Source: Archangium violaceum (GTDB lineage: Bacteria > Myxococcota > Myxococcia > Myxococcales > Myxococcaceae). Taken from it: DNA of 64,000 nucleotides. Numbering within the stretch: the first letter of the stretch is position 1; each line of letters starts with the position of its first letter. The notes under the pieces are model-generated. The model saw only the letters and a program-made list of their open reading frames with translations, made no database searches and was not told the origin of the DNA. A program made the translations under genes and the position numbers. Shown piece after piece: positions 10,724-19,677 of this stretch. The DNA lies in contig NZ_CP069338.1 of NCBI RefSeq assembly GCF_016859125.1, forward strand, positions 12,155,501 through 12,219,500. The letters run 5' to 3'.

Positions 10724-13700
10724 TCAGGGTATGGATTCCCCGTGCTGGCGCAACCACCCGGTGATTTCCTCCAGGGGGTGACGTTCGGCCGGAGCTCGTG
10801 CGGCGAAGAGCTCCCGGGCCTGCCGGGCCAGGAGGATGGCGCGACGGGTATCACCCCCGCTCTCGGTGAGCGCCCGGGCGAGCGCGAAACGCGCGTGGGC
10901 CGCCTCGACCCGGCCCGGGTTGCCCTTCGTGCGCTCCCAGAGGGCCACTGCCCGCTCCAGCGGACCGAGCGCCGCACGGGGCTCCTTCATCGCCAGCAGT
11001 GCGCGTCCCTGTCCCGTCAAGGCACGGCCGACGTCCGGGTGCTCAGGACCCAAGGCCCGCTCGAGGTCCCCGAGCGCGCTCCGGTAGACCTCGAGCGCCT
11101 CGGAAGGGCGGCCGAGCGCCACCAGCGTCGCGGCCAGCTCCTGGTTGAGCATCCCCCACTGCGGATCATGCTCGGGCAGGCTCCGCTGCCGGATGCGGAG
11201 CGAGCGGCGCAGCACCTCCAGCGCTTCGCCGGGCCGTCCCGCCTCGCGCAGGGCGCCCCCGAACATCTGCAGGCAGGTGGCCACGTCCGGGTGCTCGGGA
11301 CCCACCAGCTTCTCCCAGAGGGCCAGCGAGCGCCGGTGAGCCTTCAAGGCCTCCTCGTGGCGGCCCAGGTTGCCTTTCTGGATTCCCACATACGTCAGCG
11401 CAACGGCCACGGTGTGACTCTCCGCGCCGTACACGCTCTCGAAAATCTCCAGCGCACGCTGGTGGAACGCGAGGGCTTCCTCGCTCCGGCCCAGCTCGGC
11501 CTCGGCGGACCCGAGGGACTGAAGCGCGTACGCCACGTCGGGATGATGGGGGCCCAGCGCCGCTTCCAGGTTGGCGAGCGCGCTCCGGGACAGCGCCACG
11601 GCCTCTTCGTAGCGGCCGAGCTGACCGAGAATCCCGGCCATGTCGGTGAGGGAGGTGCCGATGTCCGGGTGATGGGACGGGAGGAATCGCCGGCGGAGCT
11701 CAAGCGCCTTCTGGTAGCGCTCGAGCGTCTCCTCGAAACGTCCATCCACGAAGGCGAGCTCCCCTTCGTAGGTGAGCCGGCGAGCGGTGAGCTCCGGATC
11801 TCCGCCGAAGCGCTCACCGGCCGCCTCCGCGTGGCGCAGCAGCAGGCGGGCACGGGCGGTGTCGCGCTCGGCGCCCTTGCCCACGATGAAGGCCAGCAAC
11901 GTCCAGGCCCGGGCCGCCTCCCGGTCGTGTCCTCCGGCCAGCGCCGCCAGCACGGCCTGGGTGAGCGTCTCCTCGGCGCGCGGGAAGTCGCCCAGGTTGC
12001 CCTGGCCCACCCCGAGCAGGAACAACGCCTCCGCCAGCACGGGCCGATACTCGAGCGAGCGGGCCCGAGCGACGGCCGCCTCGGCCCGAGGCGTCCCCGC
12101 GTGGAACCTGCCCACGTCCAGCAGGGCCTTCACCTCGGCGAGCTCGCCCCGGAGCGACTCCACCGCCGCCGCCCGTTCCGGCTCCCGAGGAGGCCTCACC
12201 CAGGACGTGAGGGTGCGGGCATCGGTGCAGCTGTCCAGGCGTCCCAGCGACAGGGCACTGCGCACCGCGTTCACGACGGTCTCCTCATCGGCCCCGGCCA
12301 GCACGGTGGTGAGCGCCCCGAGCTCGGACAGGCGCTCGCGGAGGCAGACCCGCTGGGCTCCGAGGAACTCGCCCCACTCCGTCCGATCCCGGGCTGGGGC
12401 CTCGCAGGTCTGCCGCTGGAGCGCGAGCCAGGTATCGCTGTAGCCATCGAGCGTCTGTTCCACACGGCTCCACGCGCTCTGGGCGAAGATCTTTCCCACC
12501 GCGAGGAAACGTTCGCGGATGCGCGCTTTGCGCTCGGCGTCCCAGATGCCCTGGAGCCGCGCCTCCAGGCCCTGGCATTGCGCCGCCGCACGGGTGCGGA
12601 CCCAGGCCCCTCCGGCGATCACGGCCACCAGCGCGAGCGAGCCCAGGGCGAGGGCCATCCGGCGCCCGCGCCGCTTGCGGCCCTGCTCGACCGCCGTCAA
12701 CAGGGCCTCCATGGAGGGGAAGCGCTGCTCGGGAGAGAAGCTCAGTCCGCGAAGGAGCACCTGCCGCAGCCAGGACGGAACGGCCGTCCCCCGGGGAGGA
12801 GGCCGGATCCGCCCGTGCGACATCTCCTCCAGCAACGCCGGGGAGTCACTCCCGGAGAAGGGACGCTCTCCGTGGAGGGCCTCGTAGAAGGCGACGCAGA
12901 AACTGAATTGATCGGAAGGCGCGCCCACCTCGCGCCCCTGGTGCTGTTCCGGGGACATATAGGCGGGAGTCCCGAGGAGCGCTCCCGTACGGGTGAGCGG
13001 CCCCGACACGGGGGGATGGAGTGCTCCAGCGGGCCCTGACGGCACGTCCGGGAAGGTGCCGCGCGCCAGACCGAAGTCCGCCACGCGGACACGCCCGTCC
13101 CGTCCCAGCAGCACGTTGTCGGGCTTGAAGTCCCGGTGCACCAGGCCTGCCCGGTGGGCGGCCGCGAGCCCCTGCCCCGCCTGGAGGTACTTCCCGGTGA
13201 GCTCCTCCCAGCGGCGCGGCGCCTCGCGCTGCCAGCGCGACAGGGTGCCACCGTCGACGAACTCCATGGCCACGAAGACCTGATCGCCCACCGAGCCGAC
13301 TTCATGGACGGTGATCACATGGGGGTGCGCGAGGCGCGCGGCGGCCTGGGCCTCCCGAAGCATCCGGGACGGACCGGAGCCGCCACGGGCCTGGCCGAGG
13401 AGCGCGGGATGGAGGAGCTTCAGCGCGACCTTGCGGTCCAACCGGGGATCATGGGCCGCGTAGACGATGCCCATCCCGCCCGTGCCCACCCGCTCGAGAA
13501 GCACGAAGCGGCCCACGCGTCCTCCGGGGAGCAGGGCGTCCTCCGAGGGCACACCGGCGGAGGGGAGGTCTGGCTCGGGAAGAGGCCCGGGCTCCTTCGC
13601 CTCGGATTTCCGGGCGAAGAGCGCCAGGAGGGAGGTACACCGGGGACAGAGGTCGAGATGATCCTCGAGCTCCCGGCACTCGCGCTCACCGAGCAGACCT

Positions 13701-13744
13701 TCCGTGAATTCGACCCAGCGGTTCTCGTCGGGGCAGGTGGACAT
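10724..13744 (-). CDS. Membrane Ser/Thr protein kinase with N-terminal zinc-finger motif and C-terminal TPR repeats
   Basis: About 1006 aa. Residues 1-45 carry an anti-sigma-type zinc-finger motif (HLDLCPRC, residues about 27-34). The kinase domain spans about 78-345, with GTGGMGIVY near 88, HRDFKPDN near 201 and DFGLA near 223. One membrane span lies at about 360-382 (ALALGSLALVAVIAGGAWV). The C-terminal part, from about 600 to the end, is a series of TPRs of the kinesin-light-chain type (LGRYEEAV and LGRHEEAL units). The start is ATG 13744 because the zinc-finger motif follows at once; upstream codons overlap the divergent sigma factor leader. Divergent pairing of such a kinase with a sigma factor suggests that it controls or is controlled by that factor, which is inference. 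Confidence 0.9.
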   Translation of the reverse strand: MSTCPDENRWVEFTEGLLGERECRELEDHLDLCPRCTSLLALFARKSEAKEPGPLPEPDLPSAGVPSEDALLPGGRVGRFVLLERVGTGGMGIVYAAHDPRLDRKVALKLLHPALLGQARGGSGPSRMLREAQAAARLAHPHVITVHEVGSVGDQVFVAMEFVDGGTLSRWQREAPRRWEELTGKYLQAGQGLAAAHRAGLVHRDFKPDNVLLGRDGRVRVADFGLARGTFPDVPSGPAGALHPPVSGPLTRTGALLGTPAYMSPEQHQGREVGAPSDQFSFCVAFYEALHGERPFSGSDSPALLEEMSHGRIRPPPRGTAVPSWLRQVLLRGLSFSPEQRFPSMEALLTAVEQGRKRRGRRMALALGSLALVAVIAGGAWVRTRAAAQCQGLEARLQGIWDAERKARIRERFLAVGKIFAQSAWSRVEQTLDGYSDTWLALQRQTCEAPARDRTEWGEFLGAQRVCLRERLSELGALTTVLAGADEETVVNAVRSALSLGRLDSCTDARTLTSWVRPPREPERAAAVESLRGELAEVKALLDVGRFHAGTPRAEAAVARARSLEYRPVLAEALFLLGVGQGNLGDFPRAEETLTQAVLAALAGGHDREAARAWTLLAFIVGKGAERDTARARLLLRHAEAAGERFGGDPELTARRLTYEGELAFVDGRFEETLERYQKALELRRRFLPSHHPDIGTSLTDMAGILGQLGRYEEAVALSRSALANLEAALGPHHPDVAYALQSLGSAEAELGRSEEALAFHQRALEIFESVYGAESHTVAVALTYVGIQKGNLGRHEEALKAHRRSLALWEKLVGPEHPDVATCLQMFGGALREAGRPGEALEVLRRSLRIRQRSLPEHDPQWGMLNQELAATLVALGRPSEALEVYRSALGDLERALGPEHPDVGRALTGQGRALLAMKEPRAALGPLERAVALWERTKGNPGRVEAAHARFALARALTESGGDTRRAILLARQARELFAARAPAERHPLEEITGWLRQHGESIP

Positions 13745-13801
13745 GGGCAGTGTGGGAGGAGACGCCGTGGGGGGATTCGGCGCCTCGCCCCCTGATGCCG
13801 G

Positions 13802-13818
13802 GGATGGTATAGCCATCC
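13802..13818. promoter_or_regulatory. Inverted repeat in the kinase/sigma-factor divergent promoter region
   Basis: GGATGG and CCATCC flank a 5-base TATAG centre within the 109-bp gap between the divergent kinase (start 13744) and sigma factor (start 13854). This is a candidate operator or a -10-like element. No confident -35 box was seen. Confidence 0.35.
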
Positions 13819-13853
13819 GGCACGGCGCGCCTGGAGGAACAGCGGTAGACGGC

Positions 13854-14765
13854 ATGGACACGCTCGAGAGCCTGGTTCGGAGCTTCGTCGCTCGGCTTCC
13901 ACCCTCCTTGCGCGAGGGGCTGCCCGCCACGGTGGAGCTCGAACGGTGCGTGGGGGAATGGCTCCGGGCCGCCCAGAGCACCTGGCCCACCCTCTCGCTC
14001 GACCCCGGGAACTTCCTCGCGCACGTCGCCCAATGCCTGTCGGAAGAGACCGACGCGCGAGCGCTGGACTCGCTGCGGGCGGCCGATCTCTACCTCGCCA
14101 GCGGATGCGCGATGGGGAACGCCCAGGCCGTCGCGCTGCTCGAGCAGCACCATGGGCGCGAAGTGGACGCCGCGTGGGCGCGGACGGGCGAGGGCAAGCT
14201 GTCCCGGGAGGATCTGCGCCAGCGCGTATGGCAGAAGTTGCTGGTGGCGCGGCCGGAGCAGCGGCCGGGAATCCACGAGTACGCGGGCCGCGGAGAGCTG
14301 CGGAACTGGATTCGCATGGTGGCCCTTCGAGAGATGCTCGACGCGGTCCGGGTCCGCCGCGCCGCGGGAGCTCCCGAGCGGCTGGAGGAGCTGGGAGAGG
14401 CCTGGGAGGCGGCCAGCCCGGAGGAGGATCCCGAGCTGGCCCACCTCAAGTCGCTCTACCGGTCGCACTTCAATGACGCCTTCCGCGAGGCCCTGAAGGC
14501 GCTTGGCCCCCGGGAGCGCAACCTGCTGCGCCAGACGTACGTCCACGGGCTCAGCGCGGCGGAGCTCGCCCAGCTCTACCGGGTGCACCGGGTCTCCGTC
14601 GCCCGCTGGCTCGCCGACGCCCGCCGCCAGGTGCTCGAAGGCACCCGGAGCGTGCTCTCCCAACGGTTGAAGCTGGAGGGCTCCCAGCTCGACAGCATCC
14701 TGCGGATGGCCCAGAGCGGAGTGGACCTGAGCCTCGAGCGGGTGCTGCGCACCCAGGGTGACTGA
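13854..14765 (+). CDS. Sigma-70 family RNA polymerase sigma factor, Myxococcales type
   Basis: A 303-aa protein. The central part (about residues 110-180) has the RQRVWQKLLVARPEQRPG and REMLDAVRVRRAAG segments of region 2-like helices. The C-terminal part carries a region 4 helix-turn-helix (LGPRERNLLRQTYVHGLS, AAELAQLYRVHRVSVARWLA; about 222-263). It resembles the Myxococcales-specific sigma family that usually neighbours a Ser/Thr kinase. ATG 13854 is chosen because the protein-like sequence MDTLESLVRSFVARLP begins there; the GGAGG upstream is rather distant (about 16 nt). It is divergent from the zinc-finger kinase and ends 6 bp from the convergent Cys-rich gene. Confidence 0.85.
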   Translation: MDTLESLVRSFVARLPPSLREGLPATVELERCVGEWLRAAQSTWPTLSLDPGNFLAHVAQCLSEETDARALDSLRAADLYLASGCAMGNAQAVALLEQHHGREVDAAWARTGEGKLSREDLRQRVWQKLLVARPEQRPGIHEYAGRGELRNWIRMVALREMLDAVRVRRAAGAPERLEELGEAWEAASPEEDPELAHLKSLYRSHFNDAFREALKALGPRERNLLRQTYVHGLSAAELAQLYRVHRVSVARWLADARRQVLEGTRSVLSQRLKLEGSQLDSILRMAQSGVDLSLERVLRTQGD

Positions 14766-14771
14766 GCCCCG

Positions 14772-16019
14772 CTAGCCGGAGACCCGGCACTCCATCAGCC
14801 TGCAGGCCTCCTGGGGCGGCAGCTCGGTCGACGTCCCGTACATCTGGTGGCTCACGCAGGTGTCGTAGGCCTCCCGCAGGCTGGTCATCAGCGAGCTGCT
14901 CGTCTTCTCGATGTAGACGATGCCACTGCCGTCCGCGTAATGCTGGTGCTTGTACCTGCAGGTGAAGAGATTGGCGCCAGCGCAGCTGGACTCGGAGAAG
15001 ACATTCGCGCAGCCCTGGAAGAGGCAGCGCTGCTCCGGGGGAACATTGGAGACCTCGCCATAACGCTCGCGAACCAGGCAGGCCTGATACGCGGACTCAT
15101 GGGCCTGGACGGGATCGAGCCAGGTGAACTCGTTGTAGGAGACGCCGCTGCCGTCCGCGTAATGCACATGCTTGTAGGCGCAGCGATACAGGTTGGTGCA
15201 GCGCGGCAGGGGGACGCACCCGCAGCCGGACTCGTTCAGCATGTAGCCCTTGTCGCAAGCGCACTGGCCATTCACGCGTGAGGCATGAGCGGGACAACCG
15301 TCGTTCTCCGGATCGAGCACACAGCCGGAGCAGTCCTCTCCCGGGATGTAACCCGGATCACACACGCAGCGCCCCCCCTGCGGGCTGCTCCCCACGGGGC
15401 AGGTGGATTGGCACTGTCCGTCGACGCACGTGGAGCCGGACCCACAGCTGCCGCAGGAGCCACCGCAGCCATCGTCTCCACACACCTTGTCCTGGCAGCT
15501 CGGCGTGCATGCCGGAGCGCACTTTCCGCCCTCGAGCTCCTCGCAGGTGGAGGTGCGCATGCACTCCAGGTTGCGCTCGGAGTCGGGGAGCCCATTGCAG
15601 AAGTTGGTGCATGCCGCGACGTCCAGCGGCGGAATCCGACAGGTCTCCACTGCCTTCTCGCAGGCTTCGGCACAGGTGAACGGCTCCTGGACATCGACGG
15701 CGCACTTGCCGCCCTTGATCTCCTCGCAGGTGGAGGTGCGCATGCACTCCAGGTTGCGCTCGGAGTCGGGGAGCCCATTGCAGAAGTTGGTGCATGCCTT
15801 GACGTCCAGCGGCGGGATCCGACAGGTCTCCACGGCCTTCTCGCAGGCTTCGGCACAGGTGAACGATGAACCGGCATCCTGGCCGTCGGAAGGCGCTGGA
15901 CGGCCGGAGTCCTCGGTGGGCGAACACGCGAACAGCAGCGCGAGGAGAAGAGTCCCGCCGGCGAGGCGCCGGTGGGGAGCGAAGCGCGCGGGGAGCCGCG
16001 GCGGGTTGTCGGTACGCAT
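14772..16019 (-). CDS. Cys-rich lipoprotein with internal duplications
   Basis: 415 aa, not recognised as a named family. A lipoprotein signal peptide ends in LLALLFAC, with the lipidated Cys near residue 32. Next come two 61-residue copies of a six-Cys module (CAEACEKAVETCRIPPLDV), then a Cys/Gly segment (CGDDGCGGSCGSCGSGSTC) and EGF-like spacing, and finally two related C-terminal modules that each contain HYADGSG. Disulfide-rich extracellular modules suggest a surface or outer-membrane protein. Start ATG 16019 is chosen because the signal peptide begins there. It is convergent with the sigma factor, so a shared function cannot be argued from operon structure. Confidence 0.8.
   Translation of the reverse strand: MRTDNPPRLPARFAPHRRLAGGTLLLALLFACSPTEDSGRPAPSDGQDAGSSFTCAEACEKAVETCRIPPLDVKACTNFCNGLPDSERNLECMRTSTCEEIKGGKCAVDVQEPFTCAEACEKAVETCRIPPLDVAACTNFCNGLPDSERNLECMRTSTCEELEGGKCAPACTPSCQDKVCGDDGCGGSCGSCGSGSTCVDGQCQSTCPVGSSPQGGRCVCDPGYIPGEDCSGCVLDPENDGCPAHASRVNGQCACDKGYMLNESGCGCVPLPRCTNLYRCAYKHVHYADGSGVSYNEFTWLDPVQAHESAYQACLVRERYGEVSNVPPEQRCLFQGCANVFSESSCAGANLFTCRYKHQHYADGSGIVYIEKTSSSLMTSLREAYDTCVSHQMYGTSTELPPQEACRLMECRVSG
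15541..15866 (-). repeat. Near-identical tandem duplication (period 183 bp) within the Cys-rich lipoprotein gene
   Basis: The blocks starting at 15541 and 15724 match almost base for base over about 143 bp. They encode the two copies of the six-Cys module. The few differences visible include the codons around 15617-15625 versus 15800-15808, indicating a recent in-frame duplication. Confidence 0.85.
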
Positions 16020-16110
16020 GGGTTCGTCACTCCAGGAAAAGGTTTCCCCGAGGAGGACGACAGCCGACCGGAGCTGTAACACACTTTTTCGCGACGCCCG
16101 GGCCCCCCAG

Positions 16111-16420
16111 TACCTCAACGCGGAGACGGTGGAGCTGCTCCTCCAGGAAGGCGGTGAGGCCATCGCCCTCCGCACGGACGTGACCGAAGGCCTCGAAGGT
16201 CGAGGCGCTCGTGCGCGGCACCGTCGAGCACTACGGCCGGCTGGACCTCGCCTTCAACAACGCGGGCACCACCAACGCACCGAAAGCCCTCCACGAATTC
16301 GACGAGGAGGAGTGGGACTCCGTCCTGGACACCAACCTCCGGGCCGTCTGGCCGTGCATGAAGTACGAGCCGCGGCAGATGCTCGCGCAGGGCGGCGGGG
16401 CCTTCGCTGGCCGCGCCTGA
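16111..16420 (+). pseudogene. Short-chain dehydrogenase/reductase remnant, frameshifted and truncated at both ends
   Basis: Translation from 16111 gives an SDR-like stretch (YLNAETVELLLQEGGEAIAL, then RTDVTE). One base out of frame near 16187-16190 it continues as ASKVEALVRGTVEHYGRLD and LAFNNAGT, the NNAG motif of the family, and EEWDSVLDTNLRAVW. The N-terminal cofactor glycine motif and the catalytic Ser/Tyr/Lys part are both missing; the frame ends at 16420 just after QMLAQGGGAF. It is tail-to-tail with a LysR gene that may once have controlled it. Confidence 0.75.
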
Positions 16421-16430
16421 GTCCCTGGCG

Positions 16431-17339
16431 CTACCGAGCCCGGGTGGGCGGGGGTTGGGCGTCCACCATGTCGATGAAAGCCCTGAACGCGGGCGACGCC
16501 TGCTCGCGGCTGGGGAAGTAGAGGAAGAAGCCGGGCACCCAGGCCGCGTACTTCTCCAGGACGATTCGCAAGGTGCCGTGCTCGAGCTGGGAGAGGACGC
16601 CCGGCTCGGGCTCGTACGTGAGCCCCATGCCGGCCTCCGCCATGGCCACCCGGGCCCGGCGGTCGTTGCACACCAGCATCGGTACGACAGGAAGCCGCCA
16701 CGAGCGTTTCCCGGACTCCAGGTTCCAGCGGGAGACCGCGCCCGTCGCTTCCTCGCGCATACCCAGGCAGGCGTGGAGGAGGAGGTCTTCCGGAGTCCTG
16801 GGCTCGCCGCGCCGGGCGAGGTACGCGGGCGCGCCCACCACCAGGAAGCGGAAGCGCTCTCCCAGGCGCACCCGCGCCATGTCCTGGGGAATGGCGTCCC
16901 TCCGCACTCCCCCGTCGAAACCCTCGCGCACGATGTCCACGCGCCGGTTGTCCACCTGGATGTCCAGCGACACCTTCGGGTACGCCTCGAGGAAGCGGGA
17001 CACGACGGGTGCGAGGGCCTGCTCCATCGCCAGCGAGGGCACCGCCAGCCGCACCGTGCCCGCCACCTCATCGCCTCGCGCTTCCAGCGCGCGCAAACCG
17101 TCGAGTGCATGCTCCAGGGCCGCCCCGCTCCGCTCCAGCAGCCGCTGCCCCGCCTCGGTGGGAGCGACACTGCGGGTGGTGCGGTACAGCAGCGTCACGC
17201 CCAGCCGGGACTCCAGGCTCCGGACCGACTGGCTCACCGCCGCCACGGAGACACCCAGCTCCCGGGCCGCCGCCGAGAAGCCACGCCGCCGCGCCACCAT
17301 GACGAAGGAATGCAGCCCGTTCAGCGGGGTGAAGGACAT
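16431..17339 (-). CDS. LysR-family transcriptional regulator
   Basis: 302 aa. An N-terminal winged helix-turn-helix (about residues 5-64; RRGFSAAARELGVSVAAVSQ then RSLESRLGVTLLYRTTRSV) is followed by a periplasmic-binding-protein-like effector domain (about 90-295; YPKVSLDIQVDNRRVDIVREG). Start ATG 17339 (MSFTPLNGLHSF) is preferred to the longer frame from 17378. The adjacent SDR remnant is its likely former target. It is transcribed in the same direction as the hydrolase upstream (stop 17403), separated by about 60 bp. Confidence 0.88.
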   Translation of the reverse strand: MSFTPLNGLHSFVMVARRRGFSAAARELGVSVAAVSQSVRSLESRLGVTLLYRTTRSVAPTEAGQRLLERSGAALEHALDGLRALEARGDEVAGTVRLAVPSLAMEQALAPVVSRFLEAYPKVSLDIQVDNRRVDIVREGFDGGVRRDAIPQDMARVRLGERFRFLVVGAPAYLARRGEPRTPEDLLLHACLGMREEATGAVSRWNLESGKRSWRLPVVPMLVCNDRRARVAMAEAGMGLTYEPEPGVLSQLEHGTLRIVLEKYAAWVPGFFLYFPSREQASPAFRAFIDMVDAQPPPTRAR

Positions 17340-17402
17340 GGTCCGGTTCTCCTTCGGGGCCCCTGGCGTTCGCCGCACAGGGCGCCCCCGGGATGCCGCG
17401 CC

Positions 17403-18062
17403 TCAGCTCTTGGAATGCGGCGTGTTGAGCAACTGCTGCTCCCACGTGAAGCTGGTGCCGACGTTGCCCATGTGGTCCACCAGCAGCTTCGCCAGGCCGG
17501 GCACGGTGGACTCGCGCGCCCAGTCCCGCTGGAGCTCCGAGGTGAAGACCGTCCAGGTGATGGGCACCGCGCCGGCCTGGACCATGCGCTGGATGGCCAC
17601 CTCGTGCGCCTCGAGGGAAACGCCGCCCGAGGCGTCGGTGACGATGTAGACCTCGTAGCCATCGCCGAGCGCGTGGATGGCCGGCATCGCCAGGCAGATC
17701 TCCGTCCACAGCGCGGCCATGACAATCTTCTTGCGGCCCGTCTTCTTCACCCAGTCGATGACGCGGGGGTCCTCCCAGGTGTTGATGAAGGTGCGGTTGA
17801 TGGGCTTCTGCTCCGGGAAGACGTCCTGGAGCTGCTTGAGGAGGAGCCCGCCGCGCTCCTCGACCACCGTGGTCAGCAGCGTCGGCACGTTGAACAGCTT
17901 CGCGCCACGGGCCAGGCCCACGACGTTGTTGATGACGGTCTGGGAATCGTGGCTGCGCAGGCCGGCGAACTGGAAGGGCTGATGATCGATGAGGATCAGC
18001 GCGCAGTTGTCGGGCGAGAGCAGGGCGTCGATACCGGCCTTCGGGTTACGGGGGGCGTTCAT
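17403..18062 (-). CDS. Isochorismatase-family cysteine hydrolase (YcaC-like)
   Basis: 219 aa, the normal length for this family. The catalytic Asp lies in LILIDHQPFQ (about 22-31), a Lys in the strand before GRKKIVMAAL, and the nucleophilic Cys in TEICLAMPAIHALGDGYEV (about 118). These make up the Asp-Lys-Cys triad, and the spacing resembles the YcaC subgroup, whose natural substrate is unknown. The start ATG 18062 (MNAPRNPKAGIDALL) replaces a longer frame that reads into the promoter. It is divergent from the LysR gene at 18281, the likely regulator, with a palindrome between them. Confidence 0.88.
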   Translation of the reverse strand: MNAPRNPKAGIDALLSPDNCALILIDHQPFQFAGLRSHDSQTVINNVVGLARGAKLFNVPTLLTTVVEERGGLLLKQLQDVFPEQKPINRTFINTWEDPRVIDWVKKTGRKKIVMAALWTEICLAMPAIHALGDGYEVYIVTDASGGVSLEAHEVAIQRMVQAGAVPITWTVFTSELQRDWARESTVPGLAKLLVDHMGNVGTSFTWEQQLLNTPHSKS

Positions 18063-18229
18063 GGTGACTCTCCAGTGACAGCGGGGTTTGGTCATCGCGG
18101 AGGCCGCGGCCCGCGCCAACGGGCGGACCTGCGGCTCTGCGTTTCGGCGTCAGCACCGCGCCGGGTTGCTGATGGAGAGAACAATGCCGACGGGCCGCTC
18201 ACCGCAGTAGCGGGCAGTCCGCTGAATCA

Positions 18230-18250
18230 CTTTAAAGATGATCTTCAAAG
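18230..18250. promoter_or_regulatory. Palindromic operator candidate for the divergent LysR regulator
   Basis: A 21-bp near-perfect palindrome, CTTTAAAGAT and ATCTTCAAAG around a central G, lies 30 bp before the LysR start and 167 bp before the divergent hydrolase. Its AT content stands out from the surrounding GC-rich DNA, and it contains T-N11-A spacing typical of LysR-type sites. A half-similar CCTTTAAGG follows at about 18263-18271. Confidence 0.6.
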
Positions 18251-18280
18251 CGAACCGGGTGGCCTTTAAGGTCCCACTCC

Positions 18281-19204
18281 ATGGAGACGCTCGTCACCCT
18301 GGAATCGTTCATCCGCAGCGCCCAATCCTCCAGCTTTTCCGCCGCGGCACGCACGCTGGGGCTGACGCCCGCGGCCGTCAGCCAGAACGTCGCCCGGCTG
18401 GAGACGAACCTGGGCGTGCGCCTGTTCCAGCGCAGCACGCGGGGGCTGACCCTGACGGAGTCGGGAGAGCGCCTGCTGCGCGAGGCCAGCAGCGGGCTGG
18501 AAGTGCTCCAGACGGCCATCGCCAACGTGGCGATGACGGCGGGACAACCCGCGGGGACGCTGAAGGTGAGCATGTCTCCCGCCTTCGGACAGAACTTCGT
18601 GCTGCCCCTGATAGGAGACTTCCTCACGCGCCATCCCGGCGTCGTCCCGGACTGGCACTTCGACAACCGGCCGGTGGACATCATCAACGAGGGCTTCGAC
18701 GCGGCGATTGGTGGTGGCTTCGATCTACCCACGGGGCTGGCCGCTCGGGAGCTGGCCCGGGCGCACATCATCGCGGTGGCCGCGCCCTCCTATGTGGCGA
18801 AGATCAAGCCGCCCCGGAAGCCCGCGGACCTCAAGGACTTCGAAGGCATCCTGATGCGCTCACCGCAGACCGGACGCATCCGCTCCTGGCCGTTGCGCAA
18901 CCGCGCGGGCGAGCAGGTCGCCGTCGAGATGCGCCCGCGCATGCTCCTCAATGACCCGGAGGCGTGCACCCACTGCGCGGTGATGGGGCTGGGCATCACC
19001 TTCACCGCGACGCTGAACGCGCTGCCGCACCTGCAGGCGGGGAGGCTGGTGCGGCTGCTGCCGGACTGGCACGCCGACATCGGCCCGATTTCGCTCTACT
19101 ACGCAGGGCACAAGCAGCTGCCGGCGAAGACGCGCGTGTTCGTGGACTTCATCCTCGACTCGTTCAAACGCCAGGGCCTGGCCCGGCAGCTCTCCGCGTG
19201 CTGA
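18281..19204 (+). CDS. LysR-family transcriptional regulator
   Basis: 307 aa with the winged helix-turn-helix at residues 4-62 (SSSFSAAARTLGLTPAAVSQ, then LETNLGVRLFQRSTRGLTL) and an effector-binding domain after it (HPGVVPDWHFDNRPVDIINE). AAGG sits 9 nt before the ATG. It is divergent from the isochorismatase-family gene. The intervening palindrome would suit autoregulation and activation of the hydrolase, which is inference from the usual LysR layout. Confidence 0.9.
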   Translation: METLVTLESFIRSAQSSSFSAAARTLGLTPAAVSQNVARLETNLGVRLFQRSTRGLTLTESGERLLREASSGLEVLQTAIANVAMTAGQPAGTLKVSMSPAFGQNFVLPLIGDFLTRHPGVVPDWHFDNRPVDIINEGFDAAIGGGFDLPTGLAARELARAHIIAVAAPSYVAKIKPPRKPADLKDFEGILMRSPQTGRIRSWPLRNRAGEQVAVEMRPRMLLNDPEACTHCAVMGLGITFTATLNALPHLQAGRLVRLLPDWHADIGPISLYYAGHKQLPAKTRVFVDFILDSFKRQGLARQLSAC

Positions 19205-19376
19205 GGGGGCTCACGGGGCACACCTGACGGCCCCCGGAGCGGGGACGGGCCCCTGTGGAGCCGTTGGCGCTGTCAGGGCCGCCTGCTCTCCAGCCGGGCC
19301 GGCGGCCATGAAGGCGCAGGTGTGCGCTCCTGGTCGGAGCCCTCCCCGGGCGCGGCTTGACCGGGGCGTTTTTGAA

Positions 19377-19399
19377 ACTTATTATCATTCTCATTTGAA
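19377..19399. promoter_or_regulatory. Fur box upstream of bfd-bfr
   Basis: The AT-rich block CTTATTATCATTCTCATTTG, continuing into AATGAG, matches the interleaved repeat pattern of Fur binding sites (compare the consensus halves TGATAAT and ATTATCA) and is unique in this GC-rich neighbourhood. It lies about 40-65 bp before the bfd ATG, where Fur could block the promoter when iron is plentiful. Confidence 0.7.
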
Positions 19400-19440
19400 T
19401 GAGCGCCGCTTGTCGCGGTCAGTCGTGAGTCGAGCCTCGT

Positions 19441-19677
19441 ATGATCGTGTGCCTGTGCCATGTCGTGTCGGATCGGACCATTCGAGCCCGGATTTCCGAG
19501 GGAGTGCGGACCGTGGATGACCTGGGACGCGCGTGTGGAGCTGGAACCGGGTGTGGCGGGTGTAAGGGCCAGCTGGCGCAGCTGCTCAAGGAGACCCGGC
19601 AGGAGGCCTGTGCCAGGTCCGCTGCTCGTGAGGATTGTTCGGGCATCCCCCTCCCGTTAGTGTCCGCGGTTCTATGA
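19441..19677 (+). CDS. bfd: Bacterioferritin-associated ferredoxin, [2Fe-2S]
   Basis: 78 aa. The BFD-like domain covers residues 1-58, with the four cluster ligands in the CLCH motif (Cys4, Cys6) and CGAGTGCGGC (the pair spaced C-x2-C near residues 38-41). In characterised systems Bfd passes electrons to bacterioferritin heme and so releases stored iron. The last 20 residues are not conserved-looking. The stop overlaps the bfr start (ATGA), so both proteins come from one message, and the Fur box upstream implies derepression under iron shortage. Confidence 0.9.
   Translation: MIVCLCHVVSDRTIRARISEGVRTVDDLGRACGAGTGCGGCKGQLAQLLKETRQEACARSAAREDCSGIPLPLVSAVL

Noticed and set aside
13745-13990. 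N-terminal extension of the zinc-finger kinase to 13990
   Set aside because: It would overlap the divergent sigma factor by over 100 bp, and the zinc-finger segment starts at 13744.
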